Below are positions 21,262-29,106 of a DNA stretch of 37,478 nt, piece by piece (positions within the stretch are counted from its first letter, which is position 1; every line of letters starts with the position of its first letter). The DNA is from Bacteriovoracaceae bacterium. Lineage in GTDB: Bacteria; Bdellovibrionota; Bacteriovoracia; Bacteriovoracales; Bacteriovoracaceae. The stretch is from NCBI GenBank assembly GCA_947448205.1, contig CANFNL010000006.1, positions 1 to 37,478 on the forward strand. Direction: 5' to 3'. Made by a program: the position numbers and the translations under genes. The notes below the pieces were generated by a model. That model had not been told where the DNA came from and did not search any database. It saw nothing but the letters and a program-made list of their open reading frames with translations.

Positions 21262-22847
21262 TGCGCTCAAAACTTATTGTTTTAACTGCCGTATTAGCTT
21301 CGCTTTTAGAAATTATCGACACCTCTATAGTGAATGTCGCCATTCCTTCTATGATGGGAAATTTGGGTGCCACTCTCGATGAAATTAGCTGGGTCGTAAC
21401 CGGCTATATTATTGCCAATGCTATCGTATTACCGATTTCGAGTTGGTTATCAGCGCAGTTTGGAAGAAAACTTTATTACACAAGTTGTATTATACTTTTT
21501 ACGGCCTCATCAGTTGCCTGTGGACTCTCGACAAGCCTAGGGATGCTAGTTTTTTTTAGAATTCTTCAAGGGCTTGCTGGAGGTGCATTACTTCCAACTT
21601 CACAAGCTTTAATTTTTGAATCTTTTCCCAAAGAAAAAGCTGGAACGGCCAGTGCCATTTACGGCATGAGTGTTATGGTTGGACCTACTATTGGTCCAGT
21701 TCTTGGTGGATACCTGACGGATCATTTTGGCTGGAGAATGATATTTAATATCAATTTGCCAATTGGAATTATTGTAGCAGTTTTATCCTTTATTTTAGTT
21801 GAAGATGTTGGCTTTGATCCAAGTCTAAAACTTTCTAAAGCAGAACTAAAACAAAAGCGTAAGGATAACAAAACTCCCATTGATATTTTGGGGCTTATTT
21901 TACTAATTACTGGAATTGGTTCTTTGCAATTTGTTCTTGAACGTGGACAGGCTGATGATTGGTTTGATTCTAGGTTAATTCTGGTAAATACAATCATTGC
22001 AGTTAGCTCTCTCATTGGTTTAATTTGGTGGGAGCTTAGAAACAAGCATCCTATTTTAGAGCTTAGGCACTTTAAAAATAAAACCTTTACTGGTGGAGTT
22101 TTATTAATGAGTGGTGTAGGGGTAGCACTTTATGGACTAATTTTTATAATTCCTGTTTTTGTTTCTAATATACAAGGTTTGACGGCTACACAAACGGGAG
22201 CCCTTTTTATCCCTGGAGCATTTCTCGCCGCTATGATTATGCCTATCATAGGCGCTAGTCTTCGCAAGGTAGATGCCCGCTTTTTAATCGCCACTGGAGT
22301 TATCACACTTTCAATAGCTATTTTTAAAATTTCTTATTTCGATGCTCTCACTTCTGTTGATGGAATGTTTGTCCCACTACTATTTAGAGGAGCAGCTTTG
22401 GCTTTTTTATTCGTTCCGATAAACACGATTGTGCTTTCTCAATTCCAAGGTCAAGAAATTGGTCAAGCCGCTGGACTTCTCAATCTTTGTCGTCAATTGG
22501 GCGGGAGTGTGGGGATAGCATTGATCTCTACTTTTTTCTCGCGCAATCAAGCTGCCTCTTATGCTACTTTAATTTCTCATATAAGTTTACTTGATCACCA
22601 AGCCTATCGTCTAGCTCTCCAATTACAAATGAGTATGCAAGGGAAAATGACAACTCTTGTAGGAATGGGATCGCACACACTAGATTCTGTAAAAATTTTA
22701 ACTGGCATGGCCCACAAGCAAGCATTTGTTATTGGCTACCAAAAAATTGTTCGCACCATTGCTTTTGGTTATTTGTTATCTTTATTGCCATTGCTCTTGA
22801 TTAAAAAGAAAGAAGGTACTGCTAAGCCTGTTATGGATGCTCATTAA
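21261..22847 (+). CDS. EmrB/QacA-type drug:proton antiporter (DHA2, 14 helices)
   Basis: This encodes 528 aa, the usual size for the 14-helix DHA2 group. Family motifs are IIDTSIVNVAIPSM in helix 1 (motif D1), the WLSAQFGRKLYYT loop (motif A), the RILQGLAGGALLPTSQA stretch, and motif C in helix 5 (GMSVMVGPTIGPVLGGYL). It exports drugs or other hydrophobic compounds with proton influx, using the EmrA- and TolC-like partners just upstream. The substrate cannot be read from sequence. The last residues form a short basic tail. It is followed two bases later by the TetR gene. Confidence 0.93.
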   Translation: MRSKLIVLTAVLASLLEIIDTSIVNVAIPSMMGNLGATLDEISWVVTGYIIANAIVLPISSWLSAQFGRKLYYTSCIILFTASSVACGLSTSLGMLVFFRILQGLAGGALLPTSQALIFESFPKEKAGTASAIYGMSVMVGPTIGPVLGGYLTDHFGWRMIFNINLPIGIIVAVLSFILVEDVGFDPSLKLSKAELKQKRKDNKTPIDILGLILLITGIGSLQFVLERGQADDWFDSRLILVNTIIAVSSLIGLIWWELRNKHPILELRHFKNKTFTGGVLLMSGVGVALYGLIFIIPVFVSNIQGLTATQTGALFIPGAFLAAMIMPIIGASLRKVDARFLIATGVITLSIAIFKISYFDALTSVDGMFVPLLFRGAALAFLFVPINTIVLSQFQGQEIGQAAGLLNLCRQLGGSVGIALISTFFSRNQAASYATLISHISLLDHQAYRLALQLQMSMQGKMTTLVGMGSHTLDSVKILTGMAHKQAFVIGYQKIVRTIAFGYLLSLLPLLLIKKKEGTAKPVMDAH

Positions 22848-22849
22848 GT

Positions 22850-23512
22850 ATGATAGTTACTAAAAATAGAGGTAGGCCTGTTGAATTTGATAAAAATAAA
22901 ATTATTAAAGTCGCGCGTACTTTGTTTGCTGAATTGGGATTTGCAGGTGCTAGTACTCGCTTGATTGCCCAAAAAGCGGGCTGTAATGTAGCAATGATTG
23001 GCTATTATTTTAAAAATAAAGAAGGCCTACTTGATATTATACTCACTTTATACTTTCAAGAAGCCACAAAAGTTTTTTCTCATTTTGATTTGAGTACAGT
23101 CGATAGCAGTTTAGAGTTTTTTGAATTTTCAGATAGGGATATTCGCCAATTTTGCAAAGCCCTTTATGAGTTTGCCGTTTATTCTTATTCAAACCGAGAA
23201 ATTCATCAGATTGTAATACGCGATACAATGTCTGGCGGAAAACTTATGCTTAATGCTCTAGCTAAAAACGACTATGGAGTTGTTCCAGTTATTCATAAAA
23301 GACTTAAATATTTTATCGGCCAAAAAAAATTACCAAATGATTTAGACATCAATGTTGTCGGCTTAAATTTAATAGCCCCAATAACTTGTGTTTGTATTTC
23401 CGGGCAAATTGCAACTAAAATTCATGGATTTGAAAAGATTGATGAGAGTTTTTTTCGTCGTCTTTGTGTCAATCAAGTGAAAATCTTATTTTCTGATTAT
23501 AAAAAATTATAA
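22850..23512 (+). CDS. TetR-family regulator of the efflux operon
   Basis: This encodes 220 aa. The N-terminal helix-turn-helix is typical: KIIKVARTLFAELGFAGAST, then RLIAQKAGCNVAMIGYYFKNKEGLLDII (about 37-64). The C-terminal half is all-helical and contains a ligand pocket that cannot be predicted; the length and ICVSGQ-type segment resemble CerR/DUF1956-type TetR proteins. The ribosome site is poor, so translation probably depends on the emrB-like gene two bases upstream. Likely role: autorepression of the operon through the palindromes near 19.0-19.1 kb, relieved by a pump substrate (inference). Confidence 0.88.
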   Translation: MIVTKNRGRPVEFDKNKIIKVARTLFAELGFAGASTRLIAQKAGCNVAMIGYYFKNKEGLLDIILTLYFQEATKVFSHFDLSTVDSSLEFFEFSDRDIRQFCKALYEFAVYSYSNREIHQIVIRDTMSGGKLMLNALAKNDYGVVPVIHKRLKYFIGQKKLPNDLDINVVGLNLIAPITCVCISGQIATKIHGFEKIDESFFRRLCVNQVKILFSDYKKL

Positions 23513-23532
23513 AATTTCAATGAGGAATTATT

Positions 23533-24435
23533 ATGAAGTTTGTCAGCATTATATTTACCTTTTTACTTACTTCTTGTTCTGCTCTTACTCCTCATTTTGA
23601 AAAATCAGATTTGTATTGGAGCCAATTAGTTACTTTATCCGTTGAAAAAAAGGAATCAATTCTCTCAATTTTGAAAGATAAAAATTCACATCTTTATAAA
23701 CAAATCCAAAATGATGCTCGTGATATGTCCCTCACTAGTTTTTGGGGAAAGAGTTTAAATTTTGATTCCGGGGCTAAAAATAAAATTATTGCTGATCAAA
23801 TACTTTCAGATTTGCAAGCAGTCTTTAGTATTCATAACGATAATTATATTGTTCATGCAGGCATTACTCATACCTATGGCTATCTTTTTAGTGTGCTTGA
23901 AACTCCTTATGGTTACAAACGTAAACGCTGGATAGATTCGAGCCTCAATTATGCCTTTTCATTATCAGAGCAATCATTATCTCCAGAGACTAAAAATGGG
24001 GGATTGCTCTCTAATATCACTTATTTTTCTGGCATGATTGCTTTTAAAGAGCAGGAACAAAAAAATCGTCTAAAAAATCTTTTAAATGTCTCTTTGGAAA
24101 TTAAAAATTTTGATTACTCTATGCTTAAAGTTAATCATCTCGAAGAAGTTGTCAGTGGTGATGAAAGTACTAATGTTACGCTTCGTACGACATTAGTTTT
24201 GCTGCCTAAAAAAATGAAAGATAGTGAAAATGATTATCTATTAATCTACTCTCTCTACGATCAAAAAAAGCGCCATGAAGTTTTGATTACGGCCTTTCCT
24301 ATCAAAGCAGATGCTTACAAAAAGATTACTGATCCCCGCGAATTAGGGGGCAATCGCCCTATTGTAGTGCGCTATAATGCTTACTGGCCGGCTTTGATGG
24401 AGAAAAATCTTAGCGGATCTCGCAATATTTATTAA
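23533..24435 (+). CDS. lipoprotein of unknown function
   Basis: This encodes 300 aa with a lipoprotein signal peptide and lipobox LTSC (C15). GAGGA lies 6 bases before ATG, 20 bp after the TetR stop, so it may be the last gene of the efflux operon. Features seen: a helical N-terminal half, a GITHTYGYLFSVLETPYGYKRKRW stretch (about 116-139) and beta-rich strands near the end (VTLRTTLVLLPKK, DYLLIYSLYDQKKRHEVLITAF). No family is recognised. The position suggests an envelope role that is switched with the pump, but it could be unrelated. Confidence 0.65.
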   Translation: MKFVSIIFTFLLTSCSALTPHFEKSDLYWSQLVTLSVEKKESILSILKDKNSHLYKQIQNDARDMSLTSFWGKSLNFDSGAKNKIIADQILSDLQAVFSIHNDNYIVHAGITHTYGYLFSVLETPYGYKRKRWIDSSLNYAFSLSEQSLSPETKNGGLLSNITYFSGMIAFKEQEQKNRLKNLLNVSLEIKNFDYSMLKVNHLEEVVSGDESTNVTLRTTLVLLPKKMKDSENDYLLIYSLYDQKKRHEVLITAFPIKADAYKKITDPRELGGNRPIVVRYNAYWPALMEKNLSGSRNIY

Positions 24436-24518
24436 ATTATCGTTAACGCCAAAATAAAGATAGACAGATACAGCCTTGATCCGTTAGTTTCCCTAATACA
24501 ACCCATTAGTGAGGCTTT

Positions 24519-24986
24519 ATGAAATCGATCATTATCTCTTCTCTTTTTATCCTGTTGTCTTTTTCCTCTTTTGCAACTTCTTTTAATCCTGCTAATCTTC
24601 CAGATTGCAAAGACCTAAGAGGGAATGTTCTTGCTAATACAGTTGATCAATTAAAAGTAGTGATGAGATCTAATGCAAACCGCCCTCAAGTGGCCGTCAC
24701 CGGCATTGTTTCACAAATTCTTCCTGAAGATCATGATGGGCTTCCTCACCAAAAATATACGCTTACAGTGGGCGGTCAAATTAAATTATTAATCGTTAGT
24801 AATTTAGATTTCGGTCGTATTCCTCTTCAAGTTGGACAGACTCTTACTGTTTGTGGCGAGTACAAAAAAGTAGGTCAAGGTATGATTCACTGGACACACT
24901 TTGATCCACACGGCGGACATCCAGATGGATTCACGGTAGTTAACGGATCTCTTTACGGTGATAAAGAAACTCCAGTTCAAAACTAA
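24519..24986 (+). CDS. DUF3465-type exported protein
   Basis: This encodes 155 aa with a signal peptide (cleavage near 19, SFA|TS). The body matches the DUF3465 pattern: VTGIVSQILPEDHDGLPHQK, then TLTVGGQIKLLIVSNLDFGR, then LTVCGEYKKVGQGMIHWTHFDPHGGH near the end. The HQK and IHWTHFDPHGGHPDG histidine-rich motifs are conserved in that family and suggest a metal or nucleic-acid binding surface on a small beta-barrel (OB-like) fold. No biochemical role is known to me. It is transcribed alone; a bidirectional terminator follows. Confidence 0.78.
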   Translation: MKSIIISSLFILLSFSSFATSFNPANLPDCKDLRGNVLANTVDQLKVVMRSNANRPQVAVTGIVSQILPEDHDGLPHQKYTLTVGGQIKLLIVSNLDFGRIPLQVGQTLTVCGEYKKVGQGMIHWTHFDPHGGHPDGFTVVNGSLYGDKETPVQN

Positions 24987-24992
24987 GATATT

Positions 24993-25025
24993 AAAAAAGC
25001 CCTCTTTAACAGAGGGCTTTTTTTT
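24993..25025. terminator. bidirectional rho-independent terminator
   Basis: A-run, AGCCCTCT, loop TTAAC, AGAGGGCT and T-run between convergent genes. Confidence 0.9.
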
Positions 25026-25035
25026 GCCTCAAAAG

Positions 25036-25368
25036 CTATTCCGCCTTAACTTTTAATTTCAATTTTGTTTTATTAACTAAAAATTCGACTTCAACGAGTT
25101 TTACTTTTTCTGCCTCTTCTATTTTAAAAACACCTTTGGCCGTTTTAGAAAATTTGAGATTCTTTCCATCAGCAGTGAAACTCTCAAGTGAGCTGTGTTT
25201 TAAATCCTGATAGGGGCCATCATGAGTTTTTTTATCGCTGTAAATGTAGAGAAGATTTGATTCTAGCATTAAACATACTTTTTCTGCTTCAAAGTGCGTT
25301 GGACAATGAGCATAAAGAGTTGCGCTGGTTAAAAAGGTAGCAATAAGTGCAGTGATTTTTATTTTCAT
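25036..25368 (-). CDS. small exported protein of unknown function
   Basis: This encodes 110 aa. The start at 25368 follows CGGAG by 6 bases and gives a perfect signal peptide (KIKITALIATFLTSATLYA|HC); the open frame extends to 25461 without support and would overlap the divergent DedA gene. The mature protein begins HCPTHFEAEKVCLMLE, with two cysteines, then strands rich in Lys and Val (KVKLVEVEFLVNKTKLKLKVKAE). The HC..H motif at the mature N-terminus could bind copper, as seen in several small periplasmic proteins, but this is inference. It is divergent from dedA. Confidence 0.62.
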   Translation of the reverse strand: MKIKITALIATFLTSATLYAHCPTHFEAEKVCLMLESNLLYIYSDKKTHDGPYQDLKHSSLESFTADGKNLKFSKTAKGVFKIEEAEKVKLVEVEFLVNKTKLKLKVKAE

Positions 25369-25446
25369 TTTATACTCCGTAAATATTGTTTTAATATTCA
25401 TTATACCTGAAAATAAAAACCTACAACTATTTATAGGATACTTTTT

Positions 25447-26100
25447 ATGGATATTCTTCACACCTTACTCGACTATCTCCTTCACTTTGAAGTGCATCTT
25501 GATTTTGTGATAAAAAATTATCATTCTTGGACATATTTGATACTTTTTCTCATCATTTTTATTGAAACGGGCTGTATTATACTTCCTTTTCTACCAGGAG
25601 ATTCTTTGTTGTTTGCGATTGGAGCTTTTAGTGCCAGGGGCTCCTTTGATTTGTTGTCTATTTTGCTCACATTAACTTCAGCTGCTATTTTAGGTGATAC
25701 AGTTAATTACTCTATCGGAAAATTTATCGGACCTAAAATTTTTGCTAATTCAGATCGCCAGAGTCTTCTCTTTAAGAGAGAAAACTTGGATCATGCCCAC
25801 CGCTTCTATGAAAATTATGGTGCCAAAACTATTATTCTTGCTCGCTTTATTCCTATCGTTCGCACATTTGCTCCCTTTGTCGCAGGAATCGGGAAGATGT
25901 CTTATCGCAAATTTATGTCCTATAATATTTTAGGAGCCACATTTTGGGTGTGCTCATTTATCCCACTTGGATATTTTTTCGGTAACCTGCCTTTTGTTCA
26001 AAAGAACTTTAAAATAGTCATGTTAGCAATCATTGTTTTTTCGGTTTTACCAGGCCTAGTCGAGTTTTTAAAAGCGAAGTTTTTACAAAAAGCTGCTTAG
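25447..26100 (+). CDS. DedA-family membrane protein
   Basis: This encodes 217 aa, standard for DedA. Signature parts: [20 protein letters not shown] (the E and PGD region, about 37-56), [14 protein letters not shown] (about 86-99), and the [28 protein letters not shown] stretch with the essential arginines in [11 protein letters not shown]. These proteins are thought to move lipid carriers such as undecaprenyl phosphate or phospholipids across the inner membrane. Helices are re-entrant plus several transmembrane segments; the C-terminus is basic. AGGA precedes ATG. No close partner gene is seen on the same strand. Confidence 0.9.
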   Translation: MDILHTLLDYLLHFEVHLDFVIKNYHSWTYLILFLIIFIETGCIILPFLPGDSLLFAIGAFSARGSFDLLSILLTLTSAAILGDTVNYSIGKFIGPKIFANSDRQSLLFKRENLDHAHRFYENYGAKTIILARFIPIVRTFAPFVAGIGKMSYRKFMSYNILGATFWVCSFIPLGYFFGNLPFVQKNFKIVMLAIIVFSVLPGLVEFLKAKFLQKAA

Positions 26101-26238
26101 TTTTAGAAATTGGTGTCATTTTCTCCAAGCATTCTTTTTATAATTATAAAATTCTTACTTTTCCCCTACTTAAGTGGCCCTTTGGCACTTTATGCACTAA
26201 TCTGAATTTGTTAGAATTTTATTTACAGAGAGGTTTAT

Positions 26239-26838
26239 ATGAAATTTTTAATGGCTTTGCTTCTTACTGCTCTTTTTCTTGTTAGCTGTGATCGCTTAGA
26301 AGGGCAATTAAACATCACTAAAGAATTAAGCTTAGTTAATTCAAAAGGGGACTCTCATCTTTTGAAAATCGGAACTTATTCTGCTGATTTACGTGAATCT
26401 ACTTTTGGGAAAAAAATTGTTTTAAGATTAAAAAATGATGCGGATGAAAAATTTAATTTTACTATTCCTAATGGATCAAAAATTCCAACCAATGGGACTT
26501 TTAAATTATTTGCAAATGACATTGGTCAAAATGTAGACTTGGCCGGAATTGTGAGTACAACTTATATAGATTCTGAAACTCGCGAAGCCTATCAGTCTTG
26601 TAGTTACACTGAACCCTACACAGTTTGTGCGCCTACAGGTCCAAATGGACAAGTAAGCTGCCAAACTGGTATGAGAACAGTTTATGGAACTCAATGGACT
26701 AGATTTTTTGATAGAACAACTCAACAGAACATCAATATGTCGATTTTAGTTGCTAATTCTTCTGAGGAGTCAGCCCAGTTTTTAGGTAGTGCAGCTTTTG
26801 TTCAAAGAATTATAGTAAGCCAAACAGCTTGTAGATAA
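26239..26838 (+). CDS. lipoprotein of unknown function
   Basis: This encodes 199 aa with a lipobox LVSC (C17) and GAGAGG 5 bases before ATG. The mature part is beta-rich (ITKELSLVNSKGDSHLL, KIVLRLKNDADEKFNFTIP). It carries a cysteine-bearing loop around 117-137 (SCSYTEPYTVCAPTG, then QVSCQTG) and a final TACR, giving even numbers of cysteines for disulphides. I recognise the overall look from other Bdellovibrio-type lipoproteins but no named domain. It is convergent with the next gene with only one base between stops. Confidence 0.65.
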   Translation: MKFLMALLLTALFLVSCDRLEGQLNITKELSLVNSKGDSHLLKIGTYSADLRESTFGKKIVLRLKNDADEKFNFTIPNGSKIPTNGTFKLFANDIGQNVDLAGIVSTTYIDSETREAYQSCSYTEPYTVCAPTGPNGQVSCQTGMRTVYGTQWTRFFDRTTQQNINMSILVANSSEESAQFLGSAAFVQRIIVSQTACR

Positions 26839-26839
26839 T

Positions 26840-27232
26840 TTAAGATTTTTTATGGGCCTGCGACCAAGCAGGTCCATCTTCATTTCCCACTAAGTTCCAA
26901 TTATCCACAATTGAATCCAAGACTGCTTCATCATCTAAATATTCACCCAACTCTTCTAGTAATTCATCTTGATCTTCAACATTTGTTAAAAGCACATTAC
27001 TCCAATAATGAGTTCTTTCATCTTCAAGAACCTCTTTAAGGTTTGATAAAATAATCAGGTTGTAAGGAGCGAGAGTGCCTTTTTTTAAGGCAATCATCTT
27101 TTGATTGGGAAGTTTATGAAACTTGTCCCCAAAAAAATGAGTAATTTCAGTCACCACAATTTTTTCGAGTGTAATACGAAAACGTAGGTTTTTATATTCG
27201 GTTTCAAAATTCATGTTAAAATAATCTATCAT
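26840..27232 (-). CDS. acidic protein of unknown function, divergent from the histone-fold gene
   Basis: This encodes 130 aa (or 124 aa from a second ATG at 27214; neither start has a clear ribosome site). The first half is beta-rich (TEYKNLRFRITLEKIVVTEI), and the second is very acidic and helical (NVEDQDELLEELGEYLDDEAVL). No signal peptide, membrane helix or cysteine is present. Its 5' end is 30 bp from the start of the zinc-finger/histone gene, so they share a promoter region. An acidic protein next to a basic DNA-binding protein is suggestive of a partner, but unproven. Confidence 0.55.
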   Translation of the reverse strand: MIDYFNMNFETEYKNLRFRITLEKIVVTEITHFFGDKFHKLPNQKMIALKKGTLAPYNLIILSNLKEVLEDERTHYWSNVLLTNVEDQDELLEELGEYLDDEAVLDSIVDNWNLVGNEDGPAWSQAHKKS

Positions 27233-27262
27233 ATAAAATTAGAGTTCGTCTAAGGGGCAAAG

Positions 27263-27736
27263 ATGGAAGTGGAGCAAAATTATTGGCGTAAATGCAGCAC
27301 TTGTAAAAAAGAGATCGGTTTTAATACTATCTATCAAGTATGCAATGTTAGCACTTGTAAAAAATGGGTCTATTGTAGTGTGGATTGTTGGAATTTGCAT
27401 AATCCCGTTATGAATCATAAAAGTTCTTGGGCCGAAGAAATGAGATCTCCCCGAAAAGAAAATGCTCAGGCCATTGTTGAAGCAGGCCCTAGACGAATTC
27501 TCATTCAGGATAAGTCTCAAACTTCTCAGAGCTCCCTTGAGGGACAAGCCAATGAGGGGGAAATTCTCATTGTTGCCTCTAAGCTCAAGCAATACATTAA
27601 AGACAAATACGATATGAACACTTCAGCGAATGTGATGGAAATTCTCTCGCATAAAGTGAGAAGACTTACTGAGCGCGCAGTTGAAAAGGCCCGAAGCGAA
27701 GGTCGTAAAACTGTGATGGATCGAGACTATGAATGA
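27263..27736 (+). CDS. zinc-finger protein with C-terminal bacterial histone fold
   Basis: This encodes 157 aa, probably a DNA-associated cytosolic protein. Residues 11-52 carry a C6H2 set: C11, C14, C27, C32, C38, C42, H46 and H52. The YCSVDCWNLH phrase is typical of MYND/HIT/ZZ-like cross-brace fingers that bind two zinc ions. A 45-residue linker rich in Ser, Gln and Glu follows. Residues 100-157 read as a histone fold: EILIVASKLKQYIKDKYDMN (helix 1), TSANVMEILSHKVRRLTERA (helix 2) and SEGRKTVMDRD. R148, T150 and D155 match the R-T pair and R-D clamp of archaeal HMf histones (R52, T54, D59), and the wording is close to the Bdellovibrio histone Bd0055. The third helix is cut short by the stop. 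AGGGG precedes ATG. The frame overlaps the next gene by 8 bp. Confidence 0.82.
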   Translation: MEVEQNYWRKCSTCKKEIGFNTIYQVCNVSTCKKWVYCSVDCWNLHNPVMNHKSSWAEEMRSPRKENAQAIVEAGPRRILIQDKSQTSQSSLEGQANEGEILIVASKLKQYIKDKYDMNTSANVMEILSHKVRRLTERAVEKARSEGRKTVMDRDYE

Positions 27737-28346
27737 CCAGATTCAAAAATGCTTAGAGGTCGCAAATTGCTTTGAATTTATGCCAGGAAGTGACGGGAAG
27801 CACTCACAAGTTGAGCTCTCAAAGCTTTTTTTAAAACATCCTATCAAAGATTCCGTTACTTTTTTTGGTGGCAGCTTTAAACCTTTCCATCAAGGACATA
27901 GAGCTTGTCTAGATTTGTGTCCAGAAAAAAATATACTCATTATTCCCGATAGAAATCCCTTTAAAGAAATTAATGATGATGAAAAAATTTGGAATGAATT
28001 TATTCAATTGGCACAATCGCTTAAGGAAACAAACTACTCACTCTATCCAGGATTTTTAGTTCATAAGGTTGCCAACCCAACTTCTTCTTGGTTGCCATTA
28101 GTGAAAATTTCTCAGAAAAATTTTTTAATGGGAGATGACTCTTATCTGAATCTTTTGGCATGGAAAAATCCAGAAGTATTACTTAAATCTCTTACTAAAC
28201 TCTATGTAGTTCCCAGAGAATTTACCAAAAATGACTACTTAAAATATGAGCCAGAACTTTTGAAAATAAATCCCAAGTTAGAGATTCACTATTTGGATAA
28301 ACATCCTTATATGAATATATCTTCTAGTAAGCTCCGGATGAAATAA
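27729..28346 (+). CDS. NadD-like nucleotidyltransferase
   Basis: This encodes 205 aa of the HxGH nucleotidyltransferase fold. VTFFGGSFKPFHQGHRACL (43-61) contains the phosphate-binding HQGH (54-57); ILIIPDRNPFKE follows; the ISSSKLR at 197-203 is the second ATP-binding motif (ISSTxxR). This order fits nicotinate- or nicotinamide-nucleotide adenylyltransferases, which make NAD precursors from ATP and mononucleotide. An N-terminal extension of about 40 residues before the first strand is unusual. Its ATG lies inside the last codons of the histone-fold gene (8-bp overlap), with no independent site, so translation is coupled. It might be the cell's NadD or a related enzyme; substrate pocket residues were not checked. 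Confidence 0.75.
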   Translation: MNDQIQKCLEVANCFEFMPGSDGKHSQVELSKLFLKHPIKDSVTFFGGSFKPFHQGHRACLDLCPEKNILIIPDRNPFKEINDDEKIWNEFIQLAQSLKETNYSLYPGFLVHKVANPTSSWLPLVKISQKNFLMGDDSYLNLLAWKNPEVLLKSLTKLYVVPREFTKNDYLKYEPELLKINPKLEIHYLDKHPYMNISSSKLRMK

Positions 28347-28374
28347 AAAAGCCACTCTTACGAGTGGCTTTTTT
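28345..28374. terminator. bidirectional rho-independent terminator
   Basis: A-run, GCCACTC, loop TTAC, GAGTGGC and six T between the nucleotidyltransferase and the convergent rpsD gene. Confidence 0.88.
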
Positions 28375-28397
28375 CTATAATAAAATTTAAAAATTTA

Positions 28398-29018
28398 TTA
28401 TTTAACTTTCCAGTAATATTCCGTTACCAACTGTCCTTCGTATTCGAATGGGATATCAGATGGAAGTGGAAGGTCTACAACTTTAGCTGTTTTTCCATCT
28501 ACTGTATAACAAGCAGGGATACTTGGTAGACGTGGGGTTGCTTGAGCTTGAGTATAATTAAGTGAACCAAATCCACGAGCTGTAAGTGAAATAGTATCTC
28601 CTTTAGAGATAGTGTATCCAGCTACGTTGATTTTTTTTCCGTTAACAGTAACAAGTCCATGAGAAACCATTTGGTTTGCTGCTGGCATTGATGGAGCCCA
28701 GTTTAGACGGAAGATAACGTTAGCTAATCTTCTCTCAAGAGTGATTAGTAAAGTTTCCATCCATGCACGCGACTTATCTTTTTTAGCTTTTTTTACGTAA
28801 TTAACTAATTGACCTTCACGAATTCCGTAGTGGTATCTAAGTTTTTGCTTTTCTTTCATACGAACAGCAAAGTCAGAAATTTTCTTTCTTTTATTTCCGT
28901 GTTGACCTGGACCGTATGGTCTTCTCTCTAGTGCTCCGGCTTTTCCTAAACCTGGAATTTCAAGACCTAATGATCTTTGAATCTTAAAGCGGCTTCTACC
29001 TGTAGTACTTCGTGCCAT
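28398..29018 (-). CDS. rpsD: 30S ribosomal protein S4
   Basis: This encodes 206 aa, standard length. The N-terminus MARSTTGRSRFKIQRSLGLEI and the segment RRPYGPGQHGNKRKKISDFAVRMKEKQKLR are S4 hallmarks, followed by the S4 RNA-binding domain (LERRLANVIFRLNWAPS, then ANQMVSHGLVTVNGKKIN). S4 nucleates 16S rRNA assembly and, in many bacteria, represses its own operon. The zinc cysteines of some S4 proteins are absent. It has its own strong promoter, lacks S11, S13, RpoA or L17 next to it, and so is a stand-alone rpsD. GGGGA precedes ATG. Confidence 0.97.
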   Translation of the reverse strand: MARSTTGRSRFKIQRSLGLEIPGLGKAGALERRPYGPGQHGNKRKKISDFAVRMKEKQKLRYHYGIREGQLVNYVKKAKKDKSRAWMETLLITLERRLANVIFRLNWAPSMPAANQMVSHGLVTVNGKKINVAGYTISKGDTISLTARGFGSLNYTQAQATPRLPSIPACYTVDGKTAKVVDLPLPSDIPFEYEGQLVTEYYWKVK

Positions 29019-29077
29019 GCAAACATTCCCCTATAATATAGCTGATATCGGTGATTTTAATAAAAATACGTCCGTTA

Positions 29078-29106
29078 GTAATACTGGCAGCGCAAAGGGA
29101 TGTCAA
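29078..29106 (-). promoter_or_regulatory. strong promoter of rpsD
   Basis: On the minus strand: perfect TTGACA (29101-29106), a 17-bp spacer and TATTAC (29078-29083). Initiation near 29071 gives a leader of about 52 nt. The -35 box abuts the stop codon of the upstream gene. Confidence 0.65.

Noticed and set aside
25369-25461. Longer start of the small exported protein at 25036-25368
   Set aside because: It would add 31 residues before a perfect signal peptide, overlap the divergent dedA start and lacks a ribosome site.
26182-26197. Sigma-54-like TTGGCAC ... TGC before the lipoprotein at 26239
   Set aside because: The GG and GC elements are two bases too close for a sigma-54 promoter.
27720-27740. 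Programmed frameshift joining the histone and nucleotidyltransferase
   Set aside because: No slippery heptamer at the overlap; ordinary ATG-overlap coupling is enough. Kept only as an alternative in a finding.
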